In this document: positions 27,644-36,007 of the stretch, piece by piece
How the letters are laid out: the number at the start of each line of letters is the position of its first letter
How positions within the stretch are numbered: the stretch's first letter is position 1
Origin: Sphingobacterium arenae
GTDB lineage: Bacteria; Bacteroidota; Bacteroidia; Sphingobacteriales; Sphingobacteriaceae
DNA: 64,000 nt
Reading direction: 5' to 3'
Assembly: GCF_014692505.1 (NCBI RefSeq)
Contig: NZ_JACNYK010000005.1
Span: forward strand, 1-64,000
Notes under the pieces: model-generated
The model's input: only the letters and a program-made list of their open reading frames with translations
Told to the model about the DNA's origin: nothing
The model's database searches: none
Made by a program: the position numbers and the translations under genes

Positions 27644-28897
27644 ATGATGAAGGAAAGTATACAGGAAGAATTAAAGGCAGCTCATGAAGCTACCTCGGCA
27701 GTCAAACGGTTGACCGATAACGCCAAACAAGAATTGTTAAGAGATATTGCCAGTGCACTTGAACAACGGGTAGATGACATTATTCGGGAAAACAAGAAGG
27801 ATTTAGAGCGTATGGATAGTGAAGACCCTCGGTATGATAGATTGCTGTTGGATGAAGATAGGATACTAGCGTTGTCAACTAGTCTAATCGATGTTGCAGG
27901 CCTACCTGATCCAACTGGGACGTTGATTTCGCGTAAAGAATTAGAAAATGGCTTACTAGTCGAGAAGAAAACTGTTCCTCTCGGCGTGGTTGGTGTTATT
28001 TACGAATCTAGGCCTAACGTTACGGTAGATGTGGCGGCATTATGTATACGGTCTGGGAATGTTTGTGTATTACGTGGAGGGTCGGATGCTTGGTATACAA
28101 ATAGCATCTTGGTAGAGATTATTCAGGAAGTGTTGCAACATCATCAATTAAACGTACATATCGTACAGCTATTGCCAACGGATAGGGCGTTTGTGAGCGA
28201 ACTTCTTTCAGCCACACAATATGTGGATATCATTATCCCAAGAGGCTCACAGGCGCTTATCGATTTAGTGCGTGAACAGGCAAAAGTTCCCATTATTGAA
28301 ACGGGAGCAGGGGTATGTCATACCTATGTAGAACAGACAGGCGACTTGGATAAGGCTGCAAAAATTATAGCGAATGCTAAAATACAGCGACCATCAGTAT
28401 GTAATGCGTTGGATACAGTTTTGGTTGACCGGAAAGTGGCGAAAGATCTCCTAGCTAAGGTTGTACCTTATTTTCAAGAAAGTAGTGTGAAAATTTATGC
28501 AGATGAAGCCGCTTTTTCTATTTTAAAAGCACTCGGTTATCCGTTGTTGGAATTAGCACAGGAAGAAGACTTTGGACGAGAGTTCCTGTCGTTGCAGTGT
28601 TCGATTAAGGTTGTTGAGGGTTTTGAGGAAGCCTTAACGCACATCGCGGAACATTCTTCTAAACACTCGGAATGCATTGTTTCAACAAATGCTGATCGCA
28701 TCGATACCTATATGGATATGGTGGATGCCGCTGCCGTTTACACAAATGCCTCTACGCGCTTTACGGATGGTGGCGCTTTCGGGCTGGGAGCTGAGATAGG
28801 TATTTCTACCCAAAAACTTCATGCCAGAGGGCCTTTCGCCTTAGAGAAATTGGTGACAGAGAAATGGTATATTACCGGTGATGGACAAACAAGGTAA
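27644..28897 (+). CDS. proA: Glutamate-5-semialdehyde dehydrogenase
   Basis: 417 residues. The active-site cysteine lies in QRPSVCNALDTVLV, and the NADPH-binding segment is VIYESRPNVTVDVAALCIRSGN, both typical of gamma-glutamyl phosphate reductase. The C-terminal ...FGLGAEIGISTQKLHARGPFALEKL is also diagnostic. It reduces glutamyl phosphate to the semialdehyde, step two of proline synthesis. Two adjacent ATG codons open the frame; the first is listed. Its stop overlaps the next gene's start (TAATG). Confidence 0.97.
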   Translation: MMKESIQEELKAAHEATSAVKRLTDNAKQELLRDIASALEQRVDDIIRENKKDLERMDSEDPRYDRLLLDEDRILALSTSLIDVAGLPDPTGTLISRKELENGLLVEKKTVPLGVVGVIYESRPNVTVDVAALCIRSGNVCVLRGGSDAWYTNSILVEIIQEVLQHHQLNVHIVQLLPTDRAFVSELLSATQYVDIIIPRGSQALIDLVREQAKVPIIETGAGVCHTYVEQTGDLDKAAKIIANAKIQRPSVCNALDTVLVDRKVAKDLLAKVVPYFQESSVKIYADEAAFSILKALGYPLLELAQEEDFGREFLSLQCSIKVVEGFEEALTHIAEHSSKHSECIVSTNADRIDTYMDMVDAAAVYTNASTRFTDGGAFGLGAEIGISTQKLHARGPFALEKLVTEKWYITGDGQTR

Positions 28898-29301
28898 TGG
28901 CAATTAGATACGAGAAGGATACGATTCTGAATTGGATCAATGAGATGGGTAAGTTTTTACGATTGCTTGTCAACAAATATGAGGCTTTTGATGAACCTGC
29001 TGAGCCGGCGGTTGTAGAGGAAGGCTATCGTAACTTTTTTGGAAAAGATAGAGACTGGTTATTAGGGCTTCCCCAGAATGAACTTTTGACTTATGTGGAG
29101 CAGGAGTTGCAGACGGAGCAAATTCGTCCATTAGCGCTACTTTTCTTGCGCGATGCTTTGTTGTCTCCTGCGGATGAAACACAACAGCAACTCCTACGAA
29201 ATTCGAAATTTCTCTTGGAGCATGTGTCGCAGAAGTTGGGGAGTTTCTCCTTTGAAGATTACGGAAATCTGACACTTATTGAGCAAAGATTGCAGAAATG
29301 A
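28897..29301 (+). CDS. Hypothetical protein translationally coupled to proA
   Basis: 134 residues, mostly predicted alpha-helical, without signal peptide or membrane segment, so probably cytoplasmic. The ATG overlaps the proA stop by one base (TAATG), a standard coupling arrangement, so it is co-translated with the proline genes. The opening YEKDTILNWINEMGKFLRLLV and the TPR-like second half (RPLALLFLRDALLSPADETQQQLLRNSKFLLEHV) are reminiscent of small helical DUF proteins (DUF6483-like), but I do not recognise it with certainty. No catalytic motif is visible. Confidence 0.7.
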   Translation: MAIRYEKDTILNWINEMGKFLRLLVNKYEAFDEPAEPAVVEEGYRNFFGKDRDWLLGLPQNELLTYVEQELQTEQIRPLALLFLRDALLSPADETQQQLLRNSKFLLEHVSQKLGSFSFEDYGNLTLIEQRLQK

Positions 29302-29313
29302 GATGGCATCGGT

Positions 29314-29343
29314 TTTGAAAACTTAAATAATCTACTAAATTTG
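29314..29343 (+). promoter_or_regulatory. Predicted peroxiredoxin promoter
   Basis: TTTG (29314-29317), 18-bp spacer, TAAATTTG (29336-29343). The leader to the ATG at 29379 would be about 30 nt. Confidence 0.6.
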
Positions 29344-29378
29344 TAGAGAATAAAAATGTTTATTAAAATTTTAAAGAT

Positions 29379-30014
29379 ATGAGTTTACGATTAGGCGATG
29401 TTGCTCCAAACTTCCAGGCGGAGACATCCATAGGAAAAATTGACTTTTACGAATATATAGATGGCCAATGGGCAGTTTTGTATTCGCATCCTTCAGATTA
29501 CACACCAGTATGTACAACAGAGCTTGGACGTACCGCGCAGTTGAAATCAGAGTTTGAAAAAAGAAATACAAAAGTGTTAGCACTAAGTGTGGATTCCGTA
29601 GAAGATCATTTAGGTTGGATTAAGGATATTAATGAGACGCAGAACTGCGATGTCGATTTCCCGATTATTGCAGATAAGGATCGGAAGGTTTCCGAATTGT
29701 ATGATATGATTCATCCCAATGCTTCGGCTACAGCAACAGTACGTTCCGTATTTGTTATTGGTCCGGATAAGAAGGTTAAATTGACGTTAACTTATCCAGC
29801 TTCTACTGGCCGAAATTTCTTTGAGATTTTGCGGGTGATCGACTCGCTTCAATTGACAGATGAATATTCCGTTGCGACACCTGCCGACTGGAAAGATGGT
29901 GAAGACGTAATTGTCGTTCCGGCGATAAAGACAGAAGATATTCCAGCTAAATTTCCAAAAGGCTATACAGAAGTAAAATCGTACTTGCGTACCACCCCCC
30001 AACCAAATAAGTAA
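29379..30014 (+). CDS. Peroxiredoxin, Prx6 (1-Cys type) group
   Basis: 211 residues. The peroxidatic cysteine is C45 in SDYTPVCTTE, and the long C-terminal domain (PADWKDGEDVIVVPAI, typical of Prx6) sets it apart from 2-Cys AhpC. It reduces hydrogen peroxide and organic peroxides in the cytoplasm. There is another Cys near residue 90 (QNCDVDF) but no classical C-terminal resolving Cys. The gene has its own promoter and a very strong terminator. Confidence 0.94.
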   Translation: MSLRLGDVAPNFQAETSIGKIDFYEYIDGQWAVLYSHPSDYTPVCTTELGRTAQLKSEFEKRNTKVLALSVDSVEDHLGWIKDINETQNCDVDFPIIADKDRKVSELYDMIHPNASATATVRSVFVIGPDKKVKLTLTYPASTGRNFFEILRVIDSLQLTDEYSVATPADWKDGEDVIVVPAIKTEDIPAKFPKGYTEVKSYLRTTPQPNK

Positions 30015-30057
30015 AAAAAGAAACGGGTAAATAATTATTTACCCGTTTCTTTTTTTA
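30013..30057. terminator. Strong bidirectional terminator, peroxiredoxin / protease
   Basis: Long inverted repeat with core GAAACGGGTAAAT / ATTTACCCGTTTC flanked by A-run and T-run, between two convergent genes. Confidence 0.95.
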
Positions 30058-31155
30058 GTAAACTTTCACGATGTAAATATAATCCTGTAGTTTTTTTATC
30101 TGATCTGTGCGGGATAGATTATGTAATAAGTTCTTGTTGTTTAGGACTACATTTTTACCATTTAACGAGTCAGCCGGGATGCTGTTCAATGTTTCCATTA
30201 ACGCTTTGGTCTTGATTGCAAATGCTGCACCATCTAATCCCTTTTGCTTTCCGCTGATAATCCCTATAACATTTCCTTCTTTGTCCAATAACGGTCCTCC
30301 GCTGTTACCGGGATTTACTGGAATTGATATTTGATAGGCAAGTGTATCGCCGGCATAGCCGGTGGAGGAACTCAGGTAACCTTGTCCATAAACTGCTTCA
30401 TCTCTAGGGAAACCAATAGTATAAACATCTTCACCCATGTCAGAATCTTGTTTTTTAAAGGTATACGGTATACTCTTTATAGATTTAAAAGTAGAGTCAT
30501 TGATATGTAAGATAGCCAGATCTTTTTCTGGATTCGTAAAGACGATATTTGCTTTAAAGGACTCACCTTTATGGTTCTGTAAATGTACTGAATCAGCCCC
30601 AGTAATCACATGATAGTTCGTGACGACATAGCCGTTTTTTGTAATCATAAACCCTGTTGCACCGTAATGCATAGTCTCCTTGGCGTTATCTTTCGTATTG
30701 TGGATATTTTGGATAGCCGCATTTTGTGCATTGACATTACGTTTTACCGTATTCATATCTCGGCGCAGCGCACTGTAATCCGATGTAGTTTTTTTGAGGT
30801 TTTTATAATATCCAGTCAACCATAAAGTGGAGAACACAGACACAATAGCAATAGCAGCAGCTACTGCTGCATTCAATTTCAATCTATCCCATAAGCTGAT
30901 GACTTTTGTCGTCGATTTTGGTTGGTAACTTTTACCGTAACCTTGTGCGATACGTATTAAGTCACGTTGGAAGTTTACCCGTGCGTCTGCCTTTTTTAAG
31001 TCCCCGACAAAAGTTTGATGCCATTCCAATAATTCTTTTTGCACGGGGTTTGCCTCACAATATGCCTCAAACTGTCGTTTCTCCTCTTCGGAAAGTTCTT
31101 CGCGAAGATAAGCATCTGCCCACTCTAAAAAATCCTGCTCGTTTAAGTCTTTCAT
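30055..31155 (-). CDS. Anti-sigma-like domain / membrane helix / trypsin-like serine protease fusion
   Basis: 366 residues from the ATG at 31155 (a GTG one codon earlier is less likely). Residues 1-90 are helical and highly charged (LREELSEEEKRQFEAYCEANP), like the cytoplasmic part of anti-sigma factors. One membrane helix follows (about 96-116), then a possible coiled coil (about 118-160), then a DegP/HtrA-type protease domain with the triad H182 (VVTNYHV), D212 (EKDLAIL) and S285 (NPGNSGGPLL). No PDZ domain is present. The topology puts the protease in the periplasm. The start lies 6 bases after the stop of an ECF sigma gene, so the two form one operon, as sigma/anti-sigma pairs do. The sigma-binding role is inferred; the protease motifs are seen directly. 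Confidence 0.8.
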   Translation of the reverse strand: MKDLNEQDFLEWADAYLREELSEEEKRQFEAYCEANPVQKELLEWHQTFVGDLKKADARVNFQRDLIRIAQGYGKSYQPKSTTKVISLWDRLKLNAAVAAAIAIVSVFSTLWLTGYYKNLKKTTSDYSALRRDMNTVKRNVNAQNAAIQNIHNTKDNAKETMHYGATGFMITKNGYVVTNYHVITGADSVHLQNHKGESFKANIVFTNPEKDLAILHINDSTFKSIKSIPYTFKKQDSDMGEDVYTIGFPRDEAVYGQGYLSSSTGYAGDTLAYQISIPVNPGNSGGPLLDKEGNVIGIISGKQKGLDGAAFAIKTKALMETLNSIPADSLNGKNVVLNNKNLLHNLSRTDQIKKLQDYIYIVKVY

Positions 31156-31161
31156 CACTAT

Positions 31162-31743
31162 TTAATAACTATTGACTACTTTAAAAAATACCTTTTTAAG
31201 GCGCTGAAGACATTTGTATTTTTGGGTTTTCGCGTTATCGGCATTTGTATAACCAAACTTCTCGCAAATATCGGTCATGGATTTTCCTTGTATATAGAAA
31301 TCATATAAAATGGTTCTACAGGGCTCTCCCAGTCCGTTTAATGAACTTTCCATTAACAAAAGCCGTTCTTCGATAACCTCATGCTCTACTATAGCTTCCT
31401 CAGCAGCTAGCGACTCACCGTAATCATCTATTGAATCCTTATGATATCTCGCTTCGCCACGAGTAAGATGCTTAAGCCACAAACGTTTGGAAACCGCGTA
31501 CAAAAATGTTTGTAACTTGCTGCTCAGAACAAAATCGCCTTCATTGATTTTAGTATAAAGCACCATCACAGTTTCTTGGAAAATATCCTGCGCTTCCTCT
31601 CTGCTGCCACGATTGTTGACAATCATTTGGGCAATAGGAGGAAAATGTATTTGATATAATTGCTCAATAGCAAGGTTGTTTCCCTCTCTGATGCCGTCAA
31701 TGATTTTGGAATCAATCTGTATGTCGCTTTTTCCCTTACTCAC
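31162..31743 (-). CDS. RNA polymerase ECF-type sigma factor
   Basis: 193 residues starting with GTG. Region 2 spans about 15-95 (AIEQLYQIHFPPIAQMIVNNRGSREEAQDIFQETVMVLY, with the acidic EEAQDIFQE typical of ECF sigmas). Region 4 spans about 130-185 with its helix-turn-helix (GEPCRTILYDFYIQGKSMTDICEKFGYTNADNAKTQKYKCLQRL). It directs RNA polymerase to alternative promoters, probably controlled by the membrane protein encoded 6 bases downstream. It is divergent from ispF. No target promoter motif could be derived from the window. Confidence 0.92.
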   Translation of the reverse strand: MSKGKSDIQIDSKIIDGIREGNNLAIEQLYQIHFPPIAQMIVNNRGSREEAQDIFQETVMVLYTKINEGDFVLSSKLQTFLYAVSKRLWLKHLTRGEARYHKDSIDDYGESLAAEEAIVEHEVIEERLLLMESSLNGLGEPCRTILYDFYIQGKSMTDICEKFGYTNADNAKTQKYKCLQRLKKVFFKVVNSY

Positions 31744-31861
31744 TTATTAATACCTTTTTAGTCAAATAGTAACCTATTTATATCGCATTAATTTTTATTT
31801 TTTTCATCAAGTAGATGACAAACCAAAAGTAGCAAATAAATTTTTGTATGTTCGCGTTGTT

Positions 31862-32341
31862 ATGAAGATAAAAGTAGGTTTTGGTTTCGATGTCCATCAA
31901 ATAACAGAAGGACATCCATTTGTAATAGGGGGGGTGCAACTAGAACATCATGCAGGTGCATTTGGACATTCGGATGCGGATGTTCTCGTTCATGCCATTT
32001 GTGATGCTATTTTAGGAGCAGCAAATTTAGAAGATATTGGGTATCACTTCCCAAATACAGATCCTAAATGGAAGGGAATAAGCAGTCTTCTTTTGCTAGA
32101 AGAATGTGTGAAACTGTTAAAGGCGAGCGGATTTTCTTTAGGGAATATCGACGGTATGCTGTGTTTAGAAGCTCCGAAGATTAAACCATATATTCCCAGC
32201 ATGAAAGAGAATATTGCGAAAGCCGCGGGGATTGATATTGCCGATATTTCTATTAAAGCGACGACTAATGAAACCATGGGGTTTATAGGTAGGGAAGAAG
32301 GTGTGGTCGCCTATGCGGTATGCCTTATAGAGAAGTTCTAG
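31862..32341 (+). CDS. ispF: 2-C-methyl-D-erythritol 2,4-cyclodiphosphate synthase
   Basis: 159 residues from the ATG at 31862; an earlier in-frame start (31844) would add an unneeded six residues. Zinc ligands D10, H12 (GFGFDVHQ) and H44 (HSDADVLVHA) align with E. coli D8, H10 and H42. KATTNETMGFIGREEGV is the conserved C-terminal segment. It makes the cyclic diphosphate intermediate of the MEP isoprenoid pathway; ispG, the next enzyme in that route, is 9 kb away. Its last 17 bases overlap the convergent MFS gene. Confidence 0.96.
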   Translation: MKIKVGFGFDVHQITEGHPFVIGGVQLEHHAGAFGHSDADVLVHAICDAILGAANLEDIGYHFPNTDPKWKGISSLLLLEECVKLLKASGFSLGNIDGMLCLEAPKIKPYIPSMKENIAKAAGIDIADISIKATTNETMGFIGREEGVVAYAVCLIEKF

Positions 32342-33548
32342 GTTTTCGTTGAAAATAAATATAAGCGGTAAAGAATGCCCCGAGCGTCAATAAACCTCCC
32401 ATAATAAAAGGCGCTCCGGGAAAATAAACAGATGTGTTTTCTTGCGTGAAAAAAGAGAATAAGTTAGTCATCATTAAAGGTCCAAATATAGCGGTCAAGC
32501 TGATAACGGATGCGATTCCGCCTTGAATCTGCCCTTGCTCGTTATGAGGCGTCAGGTTCGAAATAAGACTTTGAAGGGCGGGGCCACCAATCCCTCCACA
32601 CACATAGAGCACACTTGCTGCAAAAAGCATTCCGCTCGAAGATACTAAACCGATTAATGGCAGTGCCAATGTTAAAAATAATAATCCGGTCAAAATGGAT
32701 CTAGATAAGCCAAGTTTAGGAATAACGATACGCAATAACCCTGCCTGTACGACGGTGAGTAAGATTCCTATGAAGCCAAGCGATATACCGACCATTTTTT
32801 CATCCCAAGAGAATTTTTCCATGGTGTAGTAAGACCAAGTACTTTGAACGGCGTGAGCGGCGAGGTTAATTAAGAAGATACAGATAATAAGTGCATATAC
32901 CTGGGGATATTTTTTCATGTGCTCGAATGCACCGATCGGATTCGCCTTTCGCCAAGAGAAAGGACGTCTGTTCTCTCTTGTCAATGACTCCGGCACAATA
33001 AAGTAACCGTATACAAAATTAAAGAAGCTTAGTGCTCCTGCAGCAAAAAAAGGAATGCGTGGGCCGTAATGACCTAAAAGCCCGCCGATAACAGGGCCGA
33101 TAATAAAACCCAGTCCAAACGCCGCTCCTAACAATCCAAAATTTTGCGCTTTCTTTTCGGGAGAGCTGATATCAGCAATATAAGCTGCTGCAACAGTGTG
33201 ACTAGCTCCCGTAACGCCGGCGATGAGACGCCCCATAAATAACCACAGAATACTCGGAGCAAAGCCCATTAATATATAATTGATGCAAAACCCCAATAAG
33301 GAGGACAACAATATAGGCCGTCTTCCATAGCAGTCACTTAAATTCCCCAGTATAGATGCAAATATAAACTGTGTGAACGCATAACAGAACATGAGCCATC
33401 CTCCATAATGGGAAGCTTCGCTGAGATTGCCATGTATTAATTCCTTGATGAGAGAGGGTATTACAGGTATGATGATACCTAGGCCGATGGTATCGATAAC
33501 GACGGTAAGAAAGATAAAAAATAACCCTGCATTGTTTTTTTTAGGCAT
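32325..33548 (-). CDS. MFS transporter, TetA-like drug/proton antiporter group
   Basis: 407 residues from the ATG at 33548 (a TTG one codon earlier is less likely). Twelve membrane helices are apparent. Signature segments are DTIGLGIIIPVIPSL in helix 1, the motif-A loop GNLSDCYGRRPILLSS, GRLIAGVTGASHTVAAAYIADISSPEKKAQNFGLLGAAFGLGFIIGP (motif C region), all typical of the TCR/Tet family. It exports an unknown small molecule; resistance cannot be asserted from sequence alone. It is convergent with ispF and overlaps its 3' end. Confidence 0.88.
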   Translation of the reverse strand: MPKKNNAGLFFIFLTVVIDTIGLGIIIPVIPSLIKELIHGNLSEASHYGGWLMFCYAFTQFIFASILGNLSDCYGRRPILLSSLLGFCINYILMGFAPSILWLFMGRLIAGVTGASHTVAAAYIADISSPEKKAQNFGLLGAAFGLGFIIGPVIGGLLGHYGPRIPFFAAGALSFFNFVYGYFIVPESLTRENRRPFSWRKANPIGAFEHMKKYPQVYALIICIFLINLAAHAVQSTWSYYTMEKFSWDEKMVGISLGFIGILLTVVQAGLLRIVIPKLGLSRSILTGLLFLTLALPLIGLVSSSGMLFAASVLYVCGGIGGPALQSLISNLTPHNEQGQIQGGIASVISLTAIFGPLMMTNLFSFFTQENTSVYFPGAPFIMGGLLTLGAFFTAYIYFQRKPRTSL

Positions 33549-33643
33549 CAAATGTCATTCTAACGGATCAAATAATTTGTCTAAAGTAGAATTTTAATAC
33601 GGGATCGTTCTAAACTTTTTAAAACTTATTACAGCGAGAATGT

Positions 33644-33651
33644 TAACTTTG
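33644..33651 (+). promoter_or_regulatory. Predicted -7 element for PBP1A gene
   Basis: TAACTTTG, exact TAnnTTTG match, 24 bp before the ATG at 33676. Confidence 0.5.
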
Positions 33652-33675
33652 TACTAAAATCGTATCATAGATGCT

Positions 33676-35922
33676 ATGAAGAGAGAATCAAAGCAGAAAT
33701 TGACAGACATCGATATCAAGCGATATACCCGAAATTTTTGGACTATATTGTGTAGTATCATTATTCTTGGTGTACTTTTCCTTGCCAGTGTCCGTTTGGG
33801 GGTATTTGGTAAATTGCCATCTTTCGAAGAGCTGGAGAACCCGAAGAGTAATTTAGCTTCCGAGATATTAACAGATGACCTTCAGGTGTTGGGGAGGTAT
33901 TACAAACATAATCGTTCCAATGTGAAATACAGCGAATTATCGCCGCATTTGGTGCATGCCTTAGTTTCAACAGAAGATAAGCGCTTCTATGATCATGCAG
34001 GCATCGATTATTCTCGGACGATAACTTCCGCTATCTACACCACGTTACTGAATAGAAAACAAGGGGGAAGTACGATCACGCAGCAATTGGCATTAAACCT
34101 CTTCTCCGAGCGTAGGGAGCGTAATACATTTAAGCGTATGATGCAGAAATTCCAGGAATGGATTACAGCGGTTCGTTTGGAAAGAAGTTATACCAAGGAA
34201 GAAATCATCATGATGTATTTCAATACAGTTGATTTTGGAGCCTATAATACTTTCGGCATTAAATCGGCTGCCCGAACTTATTTTGATACAACCCCTGATC
34301 AGCTGACTCCTGCGCAAGCAGCTATGCTTGTAGGTATGTTGAAAGGTACCTATATCTATTCGCCGGTGAGATTTCCCGAAAATTCAATGAAACGTCGAAA
34401 CACGGTATTAAATAACATGATCGATCAGAATTTTCTGACGAAGGAAGAAGGACAGAAAGCTAAAGAACAGGAACTGGGTCTGAAGTTACGAATAGCGAAT
34501 TATGGAGAAGGTATGGCGCCTTATTTTCGAGCGGTATTGAAAGAGGAATTAAAAAAGGAGTTTAAACGCTTATCCATTACAAAGTCCGACGGTACGCCTT
34601 ATGATTTGGATCGTGATGGGCTGAAAGTATATACGCCTATCAACTTTTCCATGCAGCAATATGCGGAAGAGGCGCAGCGAGAATGGATGGAAAAACTACA
34701 ACGAGATTTTGATAGGCAGTACCGGAATGCAGACCCATTTAAAGGTGCCAATGCTAATTTGTTGGTAACGGGGATGCGTCGCTCTGACCGTTATCGGGTA
34801 TTGAAAGACGCTGGTATGTCAGAAGAGGAAATAAAGCAAGCGTTTAATAAGAAAGCACCGATGACACTATTTACATATAAAGGGAATGTAGATACCGTCA
34901 TGACACCAATGGACTCTATTCGTTATAATAAGCTTTTTCTTCAAAATGCGGTAATGTCCATGGAACCCAAAACAGGCCATATCAAGGCTTGGGTCGGGGG
35001 GATTAGTTTTGAGCATTTTAAATTCGATCACGTCAAGTTGGCTGAAAGACAGGTAGGCTCGACAGCGAAGCCCTTTACATATGCTGCAGCAATTGATAAT
35101 GGGTATTCGCCCTGTTTTCCTGTACCCAACCATTCTCGTACGTATGGCAACTGGACGCCTCGTGGAACAATTCAAGGGGGGGATCCTATTACATTGAAAA
35201 ATGCGGTAAAATATTCCCAAAACTTTGCTTCTGCCTATGTTATCAACGAGATAGGAGCAGCAACGGTTGCTTCATTGACCAAGCGTATGGGGATTACCTC
35301 TAATGTGCCAAACTATCCATCTATAGCATTGGGCGCGTATGAGGCTTCTGTATACGATATGGTAGGCGCCTACTCGGCGTTTGTCAACCACGGTACATGG
35401 ATTGAGCCGACATTGATTCTGCGCGTCGAGGATAAAAACGGAACACCAATTTATGAGAAAACTCCGACGGTCGTCAAAGCCTTAAACAGCGAGTCTGCCT
35501 ATATTATGGTTGACATGTTAAAAGGGGTTGTAGACGGTGGTACGGGTTCTCGTTTGCGGCGTGCACAGTATGGTGGGTTTAAAAATCCAATGGGAGGTAA
35601 AACTGGTACGACGAATGATAACTCCGATGCTTGGTTTATTGGTATTACCCCAGAGTTGGTCACGGGTGTGTGGACCGGAGCGGAGGACCGTGGTATTCGT
35701 TTCCATAGTATGGCATCTGGTCAGGGGGCACAAGCCGCTCTTCCCATCTTTGGACTGTATATGAAAAAGGTGTATGCCGATAAAGAACTACATTATACAC
35801 AGGAAGATTTCCCACTCCCGCCGGGTGGATTAACGCGTGAAATAGATTGTAGTCAATATCAGGAATTTTTAGGTGCACCATCGAGTGAAGGTTCGTTAAA
35901 CGATGATCGGTTAGGGTTCTAA
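33676..35922 (+). CDS. mrcA: Class A penicillin-binding protein (PBP1A)
   Basis: 748 residues. A short cytoplasmic tail and one membrane helix (about 15-38) precede the glycosyltransferase-51 domain, with EDKRFYDHAGID and GGSTITQQLALNLF carrying the catalytic glutamates and conserved QQ. The transpeptidase domain has SXXK as STAK (GSTAKPFTYAAAID), SxN as SQN (VKYSQNFASAY) and KTG as KTGTT. It polymerises and crosslinks peptidoglycan on the periplasmic face of the inner membrane. It appears to be a single-gene unit. Confidence 0.96.
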   Translation: MKRESKQKLTDIDIKRYTRNFWTILCSIIILGVLFLASVRLGVFGKLPSFEELENPKSNLASEILTDDLQVLGRYYKHNRSNVKYSELSPHLVHALVSTEDKRFYDHAGIDYSRTITSAIYTTLLNRKQGGSTITQQLALNLFSERRERNTFKRMMQKFQEWITAVRLERSYTKEEIIMMYFNTVDFGAYNTFGIKSAARTYFDTTPDQLTPAQAAMLVGMLKGTYIYSPVRFPENSMKRRNTVLNNMIDQNFLTKEEGQKAKEQELGLKLRIANYGEGMAPYFRAVLKEELKKEFKRLSITKSDGTPYDLDRDGLKVYTPINFSMQQYAEEAQREWMEKLQRDFDRQYRNADPFKGANANLLVTGMRRSDRYRVLKDAGMSEEEIKQAFNKKAPMTLFTYKGNVDTVMTPMDSIRYNKLFLQNAVMSMEPKTGHIKAWVGGISFEHFKFDHVKLAERQVGSTAKPFTYAAAIDNGYSPCFPVPNHSRTYGNWTPRGTIQGGDPITLKNAVKYSQNFASAYVINEIGAATVASLTKRMGITSNVPNYPSIALGAYEASVYDMVGAYSAFVNHGTWIEPTLILRVEDKNGTPIYEKTPTVVKALNSESAYIMVDMLKGVVDGGTGSRLRRAQYGGFKNPMGGKTGTTNDNSDAWFIGITPELVTGVWTGAEDRGIRFHSMASGQGAQAALPIFGLYMKKVYADKELHYTQEDFPLPPGGLTREIDCSQYQEFLGAPSSEGSLNDDRLGF

Positions 35923-35959
35923 TTTTCTTATATACTTAATTTAGATAGAATTTATCAAC

Positions 35960-35996
35960 GCCGAACAGCAGATTTTAACGAAATTCGCTGTTCGGC
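35960..35996. repeat. Inverted repeat immediately upstream of uvrC
   Basis: GCCGAACAGC (35960-35969) and GCTGTTCGGC (35987-35996) are perfect 10-bp arms with a 17-base AT-rich loop. The second arm ends 11 bp before the uvrC ATG and no T-run follows, so it is not a typical terminator. It could be an operator or a structure hiding the start. The dyad spacing resembles repressor sites in general. Confidence 0.55.
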
Positions 35997-36007
35997 ACTG
36001 TTATGAT

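Noticed and set aside
31162-31743. SusC/SusD control through the ECF sigma factor
   Set aside because: The sigma's partner has no FecR-like domain and the SusC lacks an STN domain, so classical FecI/FecR/SusC signalling is not supported.
32325-33548. Tetracycline resistance determinant
   Set aside because: The protein is TetA-like in fold, but substrate cannot be assigned from sequence and it sits among core genes without mobile elements.
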